Shown in pieces: positions 1 through 8,286 of a stretch of 36,983 nucleotides of DNA. Below the pieces are notes generated by a model. That model saw only the letters and a program-made list of their open reading frames with translations, did not search any database and was not told where the DNA came from. A program made the translations under genes and the position numbers. Source of the DNA: Pseudomonadota bacterium (GTDB lineage: Bacteria; Pseudomonadota; Gammaproteobacteria; Pseudomonadales; Moraxellaceae); NCBI GenBank assembly GCA_023393635.1, contig JAEWKT010000009.1:1-36983 (forward strand), in the 5' to 3' direction. Each line of letters begins with the position of its first letter. Within the stretch, counting starts at the first letter, position 1.

Positions 1-320
<320 letters not shown>

Positions 321-417
321 ACAACACCTAAAAGGTTGTACCTTACTATCACCCCCGCTTGATTTGGCTTGCTAGACAATAGACTTCAGATTCAGCTTAT
401 AATGCTGTATACAGCTA

Positions 418-439
418 GCTTAAAGGTAACCCTTTAAGC
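418..439 (+). other. 23S-5S spacer hairpin
   Basis: GCTTAAAGG (418-426) pairs perfectly with CCTTTAAGC (431-439) over a 4-base loop. A 12-base palindrome, GCTGTATACAGC, lies just before it at 404-415. Stems in this spacer usually belong to rRNA precursor processing; that role is inferred here. Confidence 0.5.
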
Positions 440-497
440 GCAACAGGACATGATGTAGATATGGCATATTAAGACCATTGACCCATCGCCCAGTTGT

Positions 498-612
498 GCT
501 GGCGACCATAGCACGTGTGAACCACCTGATCCCTTCCCGAACTCAGCAGTGAAACCACTTTGCGCCAATGGTAGTGTGGCATTCGCCATGTGAGAGTAGG
601 ACATCGCCAGCT
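498..612 (+). rRNA. 5S ribosomal RNA
   Basis: A structural RNA of the large ribosomal subunit, about 115 bases. The ends GCTGGCGACC and CATCGCCAGC pair to form the terminal stem. The conserved internal stretch ACCTGATCCCTTCCCGAACT is present. It follows the 23S gene and is followed at once by a strong terminator, so it closes the rrn operon. The ends are placed from the terminal stem and may shift by a base or two. Confidence 0.96.
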
Positions 613-621
613 CATTATTTA

Positions 622-660
622 ATAACCCCCGTAAGAAATACTTACGGGGGTTATCCTTTT
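622..660 (+). terminator. rrn operon terminator
   Basis: ATAACCCCCGTAAG (622-635) pairs perfectly with CTTACGGGGGTTAT (641-654) across an AAATA loop, a 14-bp stem, followed by CCTTTT. It lies ten bases after the 5S rRNA and ends that transcript. Confidence 0.93.
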
Positions 661-968
661 ATAATCAATAATTCTAAATCTATAAAAGAAAATTGATAAT
701 ACTTATTAAATCAATGCAATATTTCATCTGGGTTATGCTTAGTTTAAGTGCTTATCTCATCAAATCCCTGATTTTACCTGCCTTTTATTCACTTAGCGTC
801 TGCTGTAAGCCGTTTTAAATACCCCATGTTAAAAGATCAGGCGTGTTCTATTTAATAAATGTAAAGTCTATTCGATTAATCTTTATACTTTTAGTGATTT
901 GTCTTAAGGTAAAGCTTCAGCAAGAATAATCTTAAAAGTGATGAAGAATTACGATAGGAGTTCGCACA
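661..968. other. AT-rich intergenic stretch, no gene seen
   Basis: The 300 or so bases between the rrn terminator and the DUF805 gene are AT-rich and hold no convincing open frame or RNA gene. TATACT at 884-889 could be a -10 box for the next gene, but no matching -35 is evident at normal spacing. A clear ribosome binding site, AGGAG at 956-960, precedes the DUF805 start. Confidence 0.5.
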
Positions 969-1343
969 ATGAATTGGTATCTCAAGGTAGTTCGCGATAA
1001 CTATGCCAACTTTATGGGACGTGCAAGACGGCAAGAATACTGGATGTTTGCTTTTATTAACCTGATTATTGTTCTTATATTAAATACAATAGACCGCGTG
1101 ATATTTAGCCCAGACATGGCTATTTTAAGTTCGCTTTATGGCTTGGCTATTTTGATACCTGGAATTGCTGTGGCAGTGCGTCGTTTACATGATACTGACC
1201 GTAGTGGCTGGTGGGTATTACTGGCGTTAATACCAATTATTGGGGTCATTATTTTAATTGTGATGATGTGCATCGATAGCACACCAGGTCCTAACCGTTT
1301 TGGGCCTAACCCCAAGCACATCGGAAACAAACCAGTAGTTTAA
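969..1343 (+). CDS. DUF805 family inner-membrane protein
   Basis: A 124-residue membrane protein of the DUF805 (YhaH-like) family, whose function is not established. Visible family marks are the N-terminal GRARRQEYW segment just before the first membrane span, the central RRLHDTDRSGWW motif between spans, and the C-terminal PGPNRFGPNP tail. Three to four hydrophobic segments lie at about residues 25-45, 52-66 and 80-103. The ATG has a good AGGAG eight bases upstream. The gene stands alone between the rrn terminator and a bidirectional terminator, so it is probably monocistronic. Family assignment is firm; biological role is unknown. Confidence 0.93.
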   Translation: MNWYLKVVRDNYANFMGRARRQEYWMFAFINLIIVLILNTIDRVIFSPDMAILSSLYGLAILIPGIAVAVRRLHDTDRSGWWVLLALIPIIGVIILIVMMCIDSTPGPNRFGPNPKHIGNKPVV

Positions 1344-1395
1344 TCCTTAGTAAACATAGCACTATAAATAAACATGGCATAAATTTTAGAACGTC

Positions 1396-1427
1396 AAACA
1401 AGAGCCTAACTAGGCTCTTGTTTGCTT
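1396..1427. terminator. Bidirectional terminator between DUF805 and M48 genes
   Basis: AAACAAGAGCCTA (1396-1408) pairs perfectly with TAGGCTCTTGTTT (1411-1423), a 13-bp stem with a 2-base gap that would open to a slightly larger loop. A/T tracts on both sides let it serve the two convergent genes. Confidence 0.85.
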
Positions 1428-1448
1428 ATAGGGCTTTATAAGATGAAA

Positions 1449-2249
1449 TTAGCGTCGCGCTTGCTGATAAAGTGGCGTTACTTTAGGCATTAAGCTTTGT
1501 AGGGTATGAATACGGTTTTGTGAGCCTGGATGGGTACTCAAAAATTGTGGCGGTTCGCCTTGACTTGCAGCGGCCATTTTATTCCATAAACTAATGGCTG
1601 CCTGTGGATTATAACCTGCGCGTGCCATCAGCTCGAGCCCTAATGAGTCCGCTTCTGTTTCCTGACTACGGCTAAAAGGTAGCTCTAAACCTAGCTGCGT
1701 TGCCATGCCAGCAATTTCTGTTTGGCCCTGGGTAAGTCCAACGGCTGAAGCCAGTACACTTAAGCCTAATTGAGTGGCACCACTGCGCGACGCCCGCTCG
1801 CGGCCATGTTCACGTAAGGCATGCGCCATTTCATGCCCCATAATGGCAGCAATTTCATCATCGGTTAAATTGAGGCGGTCAATAATTCCTGTATAGAACA
1901 TGATTTTGCCACCAGGCGCACAGTAAGCATTTAATTCATTGCTTTTAAGCATATTCACTTGCCAGTTCCAGGTACGCGCATCTGGCCTGTAAACATTGAC
2001 TTGCGGAATTAAACGATTGGCAATACGCTGTACACGTTGTAGCTGGGCTGCGTTTGGGTTGAGTATGCCTTTTTTACGGGCTTCATCTAGTGTTTGCTGA
2101 TAGCTTTGTGCGGATGCCTGATTAATTTCATCACTGGACACCAAGAGTAACTGGCGGCGATCCACGCCAGTGGCACTATTCATGGTAGAGCTAGCACAGC
2201 CAGTAAGTGCCAATGCGGCACATAGGCCTAATGTGGTAAATTTAAGCAC
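1449..2249 (-). CDS. M48 family lipoprotein metalloprotease
   Basis: A periplasmic zinc protease of peptidase family M48, similar in design to the single-domain LoiP/YcaL lipoproteins involved in outer-membrane quality control. The first 17 residues form a lipoprotein signal ending in a lipobox (LTGC), giving a lipidated Cys18. The zinc motif HEMAH is at residues 139-143, and the third ligand is probably Glu199 in ETEAD. At 266 residues there is no TPR domain, unlike BepA. The start is GTG, with AGAGGAT about eight bases before it. It faces the DUF805 gene convergently and appears to be transcribed alone. The precise orthologue among M48 lipoproteins cannot be fixed from sequence alone. Confidence 0.93.
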   Translation of the reverse strand: MLKFTTLGLCAALALTGCASSTMNSATGVDRRQLLLVSSDEINQASAQSYQQTLDEARKKGILNPNAAQLQRVQRIANRLIPQVNVYRPDARTWNWQVNMLKSNELNAYCAPGGKIMFYTGIIDRLNLTDDEIAAIMGHEMAHALREHGRERASRSGATQLGLSVLASAVGLTQGQTEIAGMATQLGLELPFSRSQETEADSLGLELMARAGYNPQAAISLWNKMAAASQGEPPQFLSTHPGSQNRIHTLQSLMPKVTPLYQQARR

Positions 2250-2471
2250 TGAATTTATCCTCTAAATATTCAATTATCTGGTTAATCATACTGTTAACTA
2301 ATTTTTCATGCTGAATTAAGTTAAGTCGAAGTTGCGTTAAAGTTCCATATTCTTTTTGTAGGTAGATCAGGATGAATTGCATAATTTGATTACAATTGTG
2401 CTGTTTATAGGTAAGTGAGTGAGAGTATGTTCAGAAAAACACCACTTATTTAAAAAAATGCTGAAAAATAC

Positions 2472-2499
2472 TTGACTGTAATTGGTGGCGAGGTAGAAT
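2472..2499 (+). promoter_or_regulatory. tRNA-Gly promoter
   Basis: TTGACT at 2472-2477 and TAGAAT at 2494-2499 are separated by 16 bases and lie just before the tRNA. A GC-rich GGCGGCC follows the -10 box, the kind of discriminator expected in a growth-rate-controlled stable RNA promoter. Confidence 0.75.
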
Positions 2500-2509
2500 G
2501 GCGGCCTAA

Positions 2510-2585
2510 GCGGGAATAGCTCAGTTGGTAGAGCACAACCTTGCCAAGGTTGGGGTCGAGAGTTCGAGTCTCTTTTCCCGCTCCA
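2510..2585 (+). tRNA. tRNA-Gly (anticodon GCC)
   Basis: A 76-base tRNA including an encoded 3' CCA. The acceptor arms GCGGGAA and TTCCCGC pair. The D arm (GCTCAGTTGGTAGAGC), an anticodon arm CAACC-TTGCCAA-GGTTG with GCC at 2543-2545, and a T arm containing GTTCGAGTC are all present. It has its own promoter and a terminator downstream, so it is a single-gene transcript. Confidence 0.97.
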
Positions 2586-2617
2586 GTTTTAATGCAGTTG
2601 CTTTTTAGCCTGCATGC

Positions 2618-2646
2618 AAAGGCCAGACAATGATCTGGCTTTTTTG
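2618..2646 (+). terminator. Terminator after tRNA-Gly
   Basis: GCCAGA (2622-2627) pairs with TCTGGC (2634-2639), extended by flanking A/T pairs, and is followed by a run of T. It separates the tRNA transcript from dapA. Confidence 0.75.
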
Positions 2647-2821
2647 TTTTTAAAAAGCGTGACTTTTTGCTGGGTAAGTCTATAATTTGCCAGTAAGACG
2701 CTTGTTTTTCAAGCGCGAGTTTTTTACCATTCTTTTGTTCATAACTCATCTTTAATCACCCGATCCATCCACTATTTTAAAAGCATGTAGTGTTTGATGG
2801 CCGCATAGAGTACATAGAAAA

Positions 2822-3721
2822 ATGATGCAGCAAGCCCCCTCAATTCATGGCTCAATTGTCGCATTGGTGACGCCAATGCTTAACGATGGTTCTGTGGACT
2901 GGGCTGCTTTAAAGAAGCTGGTAGATTGGCATATACAGCAAGGCACGCATGGCTTAGTGGCAGTAGGTACGACGGGGGAGTCTGCTACTTTAGATATGGA
3001 TGAGCATGCCAAAGTAATTGAGGCGGTGATTCAAGCGGCAAGTGGCCGTGTGCCTGTGATTGCGGGTACAGGGGCCAACTCAACCCGTGAAGCCATTGAA
3101 TTGACCCAAGCGGCTAAAAAATTAGGTGCGGCAGCCGCGCTGCTGGTGACCCCTTATTATAACAAACCCACCCAGGAAGGCTTATATCAGCACCATAAAG
3201 CAATTGCTGAAGCGGTAGATATTCCACAGATTTTATATAATGTGCCTGGCCGTACAGGTGTGGATATGAGCAATGATACAGTTGTCCGCCTAAGCGCAAT
3301 CGATGGAATTATTGGGGTAAAAGATGCAACGGGCGATTTAAACCGTGGTCATGATTTAATTAGTCGCTTGCCTAAAGATTTTGCCGTCTATTCAGGTGAT
3401 GATGCCACAGCTTATCGCTTAATATTACTGGGGGCAAAAGGTAATATTTCGGTCACTGCCAACGTGGCGCCACGCGTGATGAGTCAGATATGCGAGGCAG
3501 CATTGGCAGGAGATCGTGAGCACGCTGAACAACTTAATAACAGCATTGCCACATTGCATCAGATATTATTCTGCGAGTCGAATCCTATTCCTGTGAAATG
3601 GGCCTTGAGTGATATGGGCATGCTGGGCACTGGCATTCGTTTGCCATTAACAGTATTGGCCGATGCCTATCAGCCCCAGGTGCATCAGGCTTTATTAGAT
3701 AGCGGAATTTTAACGCGTTAA
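2822..3721 (+). CDS. dapA: 4-hydroxy-tetrahydrodipicolinate synthase
   Basis: DapA condenses pyruvate with aspartate semialdehyde, the first committed step to diaminopimelate and lysine, in the cytoplasm. The 299-residue TIM-barrel protein shows the GTTGES motif (Thr50/Thr51), Tyr139 and Arg144 in ILYNVPGRTG, and the Schiff-base Lys167 in GVKDATGD, matching E. coli Thr44/45, Tyr133, Arg138 and Lys161. There are two adjacent ATG codons and only a weak Shine-Dalgarno, so the start may be one codon later. It is the first gene of a dapA-bamC-purC operon (gaps of 21 and 28 bases), an arrangement known in Acinetobacter and E. coli relatives. Confidence 0.98.
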   Translation: MMQQAPSIHGSIVALVTPMLNDGSVDWAALKKLVDWHIQQGTHGLVAVGTTGESATLDMDEHAKVIEAVIQAASGRVPVIAGTGANSTREAIELTQAAKKLGAAAALLVTPYYNKPTQEGLYQHHKAIAEAVDIPQILYNVPGRTGVDMSNDTVVRLSAIDGIIGVKDATGDLNRGHDLISRLPKDFAVYSGDDATAYRLILLGAKGNISVTANVAPRVMSQICEAALAGDREHAEQLNNSIATLHQILFCESNPIPVKWALSDMGMLGTGIRLPLTVLADAYQPQVHQALLDSGILTR

Positions 3722-3742
3722 CCCCCGATTTGAGGATAAACC

Positions 3743-4345
3743 ATGCTGTATCGCGCTGGTCTTGTGTTGAGCTTATCTGTACTTACAATAACAGGCTGTA
3801 GTCGCCTGAGTATTAGCAATAATTCTTTGGATTATAAAGATACCAAAATACTGGCGCCCTTACAGATGCCAGACACTGCCACACGCCCGATGACTGCAAT
3901 TTATCCAGCACCAGCCATTGATCCTGCTGCGCTGGAACAGGCACCCAATTTTGCCAATAAAAAGGGCAATCGGTTTGAGATGCCTGCACCAAAATCACTG
4001 GCAGCAGCCAATCAGGGTGATCAATCGGTAGGCATTGGCGCGCCAACGCGACCTGTCATTGTGACTGATGGTAATGGTTTTCCTTTAATGAAAATTGAGG
4101 GAGATGCCAATCGTGTTTGGGACTTAATGACCGCAGCGTTAAGTGTGTCTAGTATTGAAGTGCTTGACCGCAATCAGAGCGCGGGTTGGGTGTCTATGCG
4201 TTTAGATAAAAAAACTGTTTACTTAAGACTTAATCGTAGCGGTAGCATGACTACCATTACGGTTCAAGACGAAAAAAATGCGCTTATAGACAAAGATATT
4301 GCGTCTGATGTGCTTGATCAACTCAACCAAAATTGGCCGGTCTAA
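3743..4345 (+). CDS. bamC: Outer-membrane assembly lipoprotein BamC
   Basis: A lipoprotein of the BAM complex, which inserts beta-barrel proteins in the outer membrane (formerly NlpB). The signal peptide ends in a lipobox, ITGC, giving Cys19. It is followed by the typical unstructured segment with DYKDTK and LAPLQMP, the part that binds BamD in E. coli. A single helix-grip-like domain covers about residues 105-200. At 200 residues it is shorter than E. coli BamC (about 344), so the second C-terminal domain appears to be absent; short forms are common in Moraxellaceae by recollection. GAGGATAA precedes the ATG. Its place between dapA and purC supports the call. Confidence 0.9.
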   Translation: MLYRAGLVLSLSVLTITGCSRLSISNNSLDYKDTKILAPLQMPDTATRPMTAIYPAPAIDPAALEQAPNFANKKGNRFEMPAPKSLAAANQGDQSVGIGAPTRPVIVTDGNGFPLMKIEGDANRVWDLMTAALSVSSIEVLDRNQSAGWVSMRLDKKTVYLRLNRSGSMTTITVQDEKNALIDKDIASDVLDQLNQNWPV

Positions 4346-4373
4346 GCGGTAATTCTTTTAAAAAGGTCCTGTA

Positions 4374-5093
4374 ATGGAAAAGCAAACCTTACTTTATACT
4401 GGCAAAGCCAAATCAGTGTATGAAACCAATGACGCTGATCATTTGATTCTGGTATTTCGTGATGACACGTCTGCCTTTGATGGTAAACGCATAGAGCAGC
4501 TGGCACGTAAAGGTCAGGTCAATAACCGTTTTAATGCGTTTATTATGCAAAAGCTGAGCGACGCTGGTATAGAAACGCATTTTGAAAAGCTTCTGTCCAA
4601 CAATGAAGTGTTAGTCAAACGCCTGGATATGATTCCTGTAGAGTGCGTGATTCGTAACTATGCCGCAGGCAGCTTATGCCGTCGTCTGGGAGTTGAAGAA
4701 GGTCTTGCCTTAACACCGCCTACCTTTGAGCTGTTTTATAAAGATGATGCGCTTGGCGACCCGATGGTGAATGAGTCATTGGCGGTTACCCTGGGCTGGG
4801 CCACAGCGCAGCAACTGGCGCAAATGAAAGCACTGACTTATCAGGTCAATGAAGTACTGGCTAAACTGTTTGATGCGGGCAACATGCTATTGGTAGACTT
4901 TAAGCTTGAATTTGGTGTGTTCCATGATCGGGTAATTCTAGGTGATGAGTTTTCACCAGATGGCTGTCGTTTATGGGATAAAGACACCAAGAAAAAACTA
5001 GATAAAGACCGTTTCCGTCAGGGCTTGGGTGATGTGGTAGAAGCTTACGAAGAAGTGGCTTTACGCTTAGGTGTTGATTTAAGCGACCTCTAA
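4374..5093 (+). CDS. purC: Phosphoribosylaminoimidazole-succinocarboxamide synthase
   Basis: PurC (SAICAR synthetase) joins aspartate to CAIR using ATP, a step of de novo purine synthesis. The 239-residue protein has the standard bacterial length. Family marks include YTGKAKSVYET at the N-terminus (nucleotide-binding loop), RDDTSAFDGKR, the VECVIRNYAAGS segment, and LVDFKLEFG followed by DEFSPDGCRLWD, which carries the catalytic and metal-binding acidic residues. AAAGG lies upstream of the ATG. It is the last gene of the dapA operon and is followed by a terminator 30 bases downstream. Confidence 0.98.
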   Translation: MEKQTLLYTGKAKSVYETNDADHLILVFRDDTSAFDGKRIEQLARKGQVNNRFNAFIMQKLSDAGIETHFEKLLSNNEVLVKRLDMIPVECVIRNYAAGSLCRRLGVEEGLALTPPTFELFYKDDALGDPMVNESLAVTLGWATAQQLAQMKALTYQVNEVLAKLFDAGNMLLVDFKLEFGVFHDRVILGDEFSPDGCRLWDKDTKKKLDKDRFRQGLGDVVEAYEEVALRLGVDLSDL

Positions 5094-5123
5094 ACAGATG
5101 CTTCTAAGCATTGATTGAAAAAG

Positions 5124-5158
5124 AACCACTGATTTATTGTAATTGGTGGTTTTTTTTG
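5124..5158 (+). terminator. Terminator of dapA-bamC-purC
   Basis: AACCACTGATT (5124-5134) pairs with AATTGGTGGTT (5141-5151) with G-U wobbles, over a 6-base loop, and runs into eight T residues. It ends the purC transcript just before the operator-like promoter of the next gene. Confidence 0.88.
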
Positions 5159-5165
5159 CTTAAAA

Positions 5166-5196
5166 TTGACAATAAAGATTGTCTACTACTTGTCAA
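5166..5196 (+). promoter_or_regulatory. Inverted-repeat operator in the esterase promoter
   Basis: TTGACAA (5166-5172), six bases, then TTGTCTA (5179-5185) form an inverted repeat matching 6 of 7 pairs, with a further half-site TTGTCAA at 5190-5196. The first arm contains a consensus -35 (TTGACA), though no good -10 lies 17 bases on. An alternative promoter is TTGTCA (5190-5195) with AATATA near 5214. The same arms and spacing recur at 23180-23199 before the SDR gene. It is probably a TetR-family operator; the cognate regulator is inferred, not shown. Confidence 0.65.
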
Positions 5197-5249
5197 ATGT
5201 TGTGCATCACGCCAATATAAGTGCAAATAGTGATTTCAGGGAATTTTTT

Positions 5250-6314
5250 GTGGCTCCAGTCAAAAATTTACGCCATCGTTTGGCAAAAGCACGTGGTTCA
5301 GCAGCACGACTAACAAGCTATTTACCTGCACCTGTACAGTTGCGTCTGGCTCAGCTCGTAGGTTATCGCCATGATTACCACGGGCTGGATCCTCATGTAC
5401 GCCTATTGCTGGCTGTGCGTCAGCTGGAAAGTGATTCTGGCTTGATTGGTAAGGATGCGGTTCGTAGCCGTAAGCATTTTCGCAATGAAATGGCCTCGAT
5501 TGTAGGTACGCCCACAGTAGTTGCCAGCGTTAGGGATTTTAGTATTGAAGGGCCTGCTGGCCTGTTGCCGGTTCGGCATTATCAGCCAGAGCAGGGGCAA
5601 GGTGCACCGTTACTGGTGTTTTACCATGGTGGTGGTTTTGTGGTGGGTGATTTAGACACGCATGATGAAGCCTGCCGCTTATTATGTCAGCATGGCAATA
5701 TGCATGTGCTGAGTGTAGATTATCGTCTGGCACCTGAAAATCCAGCCCCTGCAGCAGTAGAGGATTGTATTGCGGCACTAAAATGGGCCAAAGCCAATGC
5801 TGCATCTTTGGGTGCTGACCCAGCAAAAGTTGCGGTGGCGGGAGATAGTGCGGGCGGTAATCTGGCTGCGGTAGTGAGTCAGCAAACCAAGCAAACAGAG
5901 GCAGCCCCTGCCGCGCAATTGCTGATTTACCCTGTGGTAGACTTAATCAATGAGTACGACTCACGTAAAACACTGGTGGAAGGTTTGTTTTTAAGTGAGC
6001 TTGATATTGCTGAAGCCAATGAGGCCTATGTAGGCACCAGTGAATTAACCTTAGAAAGTCCACTGGTAACGCCATTACTGGGTAATATGCAAAATTTACC
6101 GCCTGCTTTAGTCATTACGGCTGCTTTTGATGCGCTGCGTGATGAAGGCGAAGTATATGCACAGCGCATGCTTGAGTTAGGCAGCCCTGCGGTATTGAAT
6201 CGGGTAGAAGGCCAAGGGCATGGTTTTATTAATATCACGCCCATTAACCGTAAAGCCAAGCAAGCCACCATTAAAATGGCAAAAGATTTTAGGCAGTTAT
6301 TAAATTCCCTGTAA
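5250..6314 (+). CDS. Alpha/beta hydrolase, HSL-type esterase/lipase
   Basis: A serine hydrolase of the hormone-sensitive-lipase (bacterial family IV) group, which cleaves esters of short or medium acyl chains. From the GTG at 5250 it is 354 residues: oxyanion motif HGGGF at 126-130, nucleophile Ser200 in GDSAGGN, Asp294 in FDALRDEG and His324 in GQGHGF, completing the triad. The frame extends upstream to a TTG at 5166, but that codon lies within the operator. The GTG has AGGGA seven bases before it and was therefore chosen. No export signal is seen. The N-terminal 80 residues, before the hydrolase fold, are basic and may form a cap or membrane-associating part. The natural ester is unknown. 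A shared operator links it to the SDR at 23292. Confidence 0.9.
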   Translation: MAPVKNLRHRLAKARGSAARLTSYLPAPVQLRLAQLVGYRHDYHGLDPHVRLLLAVRQLESDSGLIGKDAVRSRKHFRNEMASIVGTPTVVASVRDFSIEGPAGLLPVRHYQPEQGQGAPLLVFYHGGGFVVGDLDTHDEACRLLCQHGNMHVLSVDYRLAPENPAPAAVEDCIAALKWAKANAASLGADPAKVAVAGDSAGGNLAAVVSQQTKQTEAAPAAQLLIYPVVDLINEYDSRKTLVEGLFLSELDIAEANEAYVGTSELTLESPLVTPLLGNMQNLPPALVITAAFDALRDEGEVYAQRMLELGSPAVLNRVEGQGHGFINITPINRKAKQATIKMAKDFRQLLNSL

Positions 6315-6393
6315 AAAGTGGCGTGGTACCAGACTAAAGTCTAATTATAGATGCATAAAATATAAGCACTGCTTTTGCTAATATAGCGACCCT

Positions 6394-6427
6394 AAAAAAG
6401 GCTTAGCCAAGTGTCTAAGCCTTTTTT
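6394..6427 (+). terminator. Terminator after the esterase gene
   Basis: GGCTTAG (6400-6406) pairs with CTAAGCC (6415-6421), extended by A6/T6 tracts on each side, over an 8-base loop. The T run gives a strong intrinsic terminator. Confidence 0.9.
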
Positions 6428-6495
6428 ATTGCCATTTTTTACCTTCAGACAGCAGGTTTGGTGCTGTGGGTGAATCAACAATTTAGGTGTCGTTG

Positions 6496-7662
6496 ATGAA
6501 ATTAAAGCATTGCTTAACGCAATTTGTATGCAGTGTAGGGATATTACTGGTCAGTCAGGCTGTGCAAGCAGTTGAAGTGCCGCTAGATGGCGCAGGGAAA
6601 TTGGACATTGGTGGGGCGGTCAGAGCCAAGTACCAATATAAAGATTTTGCGCAAACTGACAAAAGCAAATTAGAATTTGCTGATGCAAAACTGGTGATTA
6701 ATTATAGTTCGCCGACCTGGTTGGCATATGGCGATTACCGCTGCTACCGTAGTGATACGTTATGCGATTTAAGCATGTTGGTTGATGCGTGGGTAGGCTA
6801 TCAATTTGACCCAGAGCAACAATTAACACTTGGTATGATGACAGTACCTTTTGGCCCAAGCCAATATTGGGGCAGCACCTATTACGAAGGCACCATGTAT
6901 AATTTGGGCCTCGAGGATGTGCATAATCCTGGTATTAAGTATCAGTATAAAACCAATAAGAATGAGCTATCACTTGGGTTTTACCCGCAAGATGGCGGCA
7001 ATTATGTTGGCCAAAGTAATGATGCCGCAAGGTTTAGTGCCAATCTGGTACAAGCTGATGATTTGGCAAACGGCACGCATCTGCATGAAAAAAATATGCT
7101 GATTGGTCGCGCAAGCCATTATTTTGAGCAAAGTGATGCGCTAAATCACACACTAGGCGCATCGTACTGGCATTCGTCGCTCAACAATAAGCAAAATGGC
7201 CAGTCAGATGCGCGTGATGCGTGGAATGTGTTTGCTAGCAGCAACTGGCAGCAATGGAACGCCACATTAGTAGCAGGGCAGCATCGTTTAGATAATCAAG
7301 AGATCAGCCTGCCAGATATCAGTACGTTTGGTGCGTTTGACTACAGTTATAATCTGGCCAATGACTATGATTTTTATAGTGCAGATGTGTCTTACAGTTG
7401 GCCAGTGACTTACGGCAAGCTGAGCAATATTAAGCCATATTTGAATTACAGTGTGATGGATAAGCAGCAAAAAGGCTATGCTAATTCTGAGCGTCTTATT
7501 TCTGGTTTAGGCTTTAGTTATGGCGCGGTGAGCGTGTTTGCTGAATATATGCTGGGTAAAAATGATGCCATGATTGCTGGCGATGCCAATAGTTATGCAC
7601 AAGGTGATAAAGACGCCAGCTGGAAAAAACTGCTGTATATTTCTATTGGTTATTATTTTTAA
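6496..7662 (+). CDS. Outer-membrane beta-barrel porin
   Basis: A 388-residue outer-membrane protein. A Sec signal peptide of about 23 residues ends in AVQA, and the mature part alternates short aromatic-rich strands with polar turns. The chain ends in the aromatic-rich strand IGYYF, whose C-terminal Phe is the BAM recognition signal. Segments such as GMMTVPFGPSQYWG resemble phosphate-selective (OprO/OprP-like) and related porins, but the substrate cannot be assigned. A Cys pair about eight residues apart (YRCYRSDTLC) could form a loop disulfide. The frame opens at a GTG (6487), but the ATG at 6496 is better placed after AGG at 6485-6487. The gene lies between two terminators, so it is transcribed alone. 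Confidence 0.82.
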   Translation: MKLKHCLTQFVCSVGILLVSQAVQAVEVPLDGAGKLDIGGAVRAKYQYKDFAQTDKSKLEFADAKLVINYSSPTWLAYGDYRCYRSDTLCDLSMLVDAWVGYQFDPEQQLTLGMMTVPFGPSQYWGSTYYEGTMYNLGLEDVHNPGIKYQYKTNKNELSLGFYPQDGGNYVGQSNDAARFSANLVQADDLANGTHLHEKNMLIGRASHYFEQSDALNHTLGASYWHSSLNNKQNGQSDARDAWNVFASSNWQQWNATLVAGQHRLDNQEISLPDISTFGAFDYSYNLANDYDFYSADVSYSWPVTYGKLSNIKPYLNYSVMDKQQKGYANSERLISGLGFSYGAVSVFAEYMLGKNDAMIAGDANSYAQGDKDASWKKLLYISIGYYF

Positions 7663-7711
7663 TCATTGAAGCGAATACAGCTAAATACATGTCGCCCTAG
7701 CTAGCCATATC

Positions 7712-7748
7712 AAAAAGGCCCTGTAAATCATTGATACAGGGCTTTTTT
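7712..7748. terminator. Bidirectional terminator between porin and FKBP genes
   Basis: GCCCTGTA (7718-7725) pairs with TACAGGGC (7735-7742) over a 9-base loop, flanked by A5 on one side and T6 on the other, with one bulged G. It serves the convergent porin and minus-strand genes. Confidence 0.88.
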
Positions 7749-7752
7749 GTGC

Positions 7753-8283
7753 TTAAGCTTTACCACCTAGCAGAGAAATACCTGATTGTCCTGGGGGAGT
7801 AACGCGCATAATTTGTACTTCAAATACCACGTTACGGCCAGCGAGCGGATGATTAAAGTCAATTTCGGTGATGTCATCATTGACGGATTTGACTACCCCA
7901 GCCAAAGTTGATTTACTTTTGTCCTCAAACTCAATCATTTGGTCTACTTCGGGACGGTCAGCAAATTTTACCGTATCAAATGTTTGCACATTGTCTGGAT
8001 TCCAGACCCCAAATGCCTCTTCTGGGGGCAGGTGAACCGTACGGCGATCACCTGCACGTAAGCCCACTAATGCACTTTCAAAACCAGGCAACAGGTTACC
8101 ATCGCCCATGGTTAAGCTGACAGGTTCGCTCCGAATACGGGTGTTGTCCAGTTCTACGCCATTTTCCAAAGCCACCGAAAAATGCAGCTCAACCCGACTG
8201 CCTTCGCCGATGCGTGTATCTTCATTAGGATTAACAAATTGGGTGTCGTTCGCTGGATTTTCTGGGTTCTTGCTATTAGACAT
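7753..8283 (-). CDS. FKBP-type peptidyl-prolyl isomerase, SlpA/FkpB-like
   Basis: A cytoplasmic prolyl cis-trans isomerase with chaperone activity in the SlyD/SlpA group. An FKBP half-domain starts at about residue 28 (RVELHFSVALENG), contains the LLPGFESALVGLRAGDRR core, and is followed by the insert-in-flap domain (LPPEEAFGVWNPDNV onward to about residue 135). The FKBP strand closes with HPLAGRNVVFEVQIMRV. There is no His-rich tail of the SlyD kind. The preferred ATG at 8283 has AGGAG six bases upstream; a GTG one codon earlier is also in frame. It begins three bases after the lspA stop, the ileS-lspA-fkpB order known from E. coli and Pseudomonas. Confidence 0.92.
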   Translation of the reverse strand: MSNSKNPENPANDTQFVNPNEDTRIGEGSRVELHFSVALENGVELDNTRIRSEPVSLTMGDGNLLPGFESALVGLRAGDRRTVHLPPEEAFGVWNPDNVQTFDTVKFADRPEVDQMIEFEDKSKSTLAGVVKSVNDDITEIDFNHPLAGRNVVFEVQIMRVTPPGQSGISLLGGKA

Positions 8284-8286
8284 CAC

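Noticed and set aside
2450..2749. Open frame of 99 codons on the minus strand across tRNA-Gly
   Set aside because: It includes GKETRTLDPNLG, the familiar artefact of reading antisense through a tRNA gene. It has no clear ribosome binding site and covers the tRNA, its promoter and its terminator.
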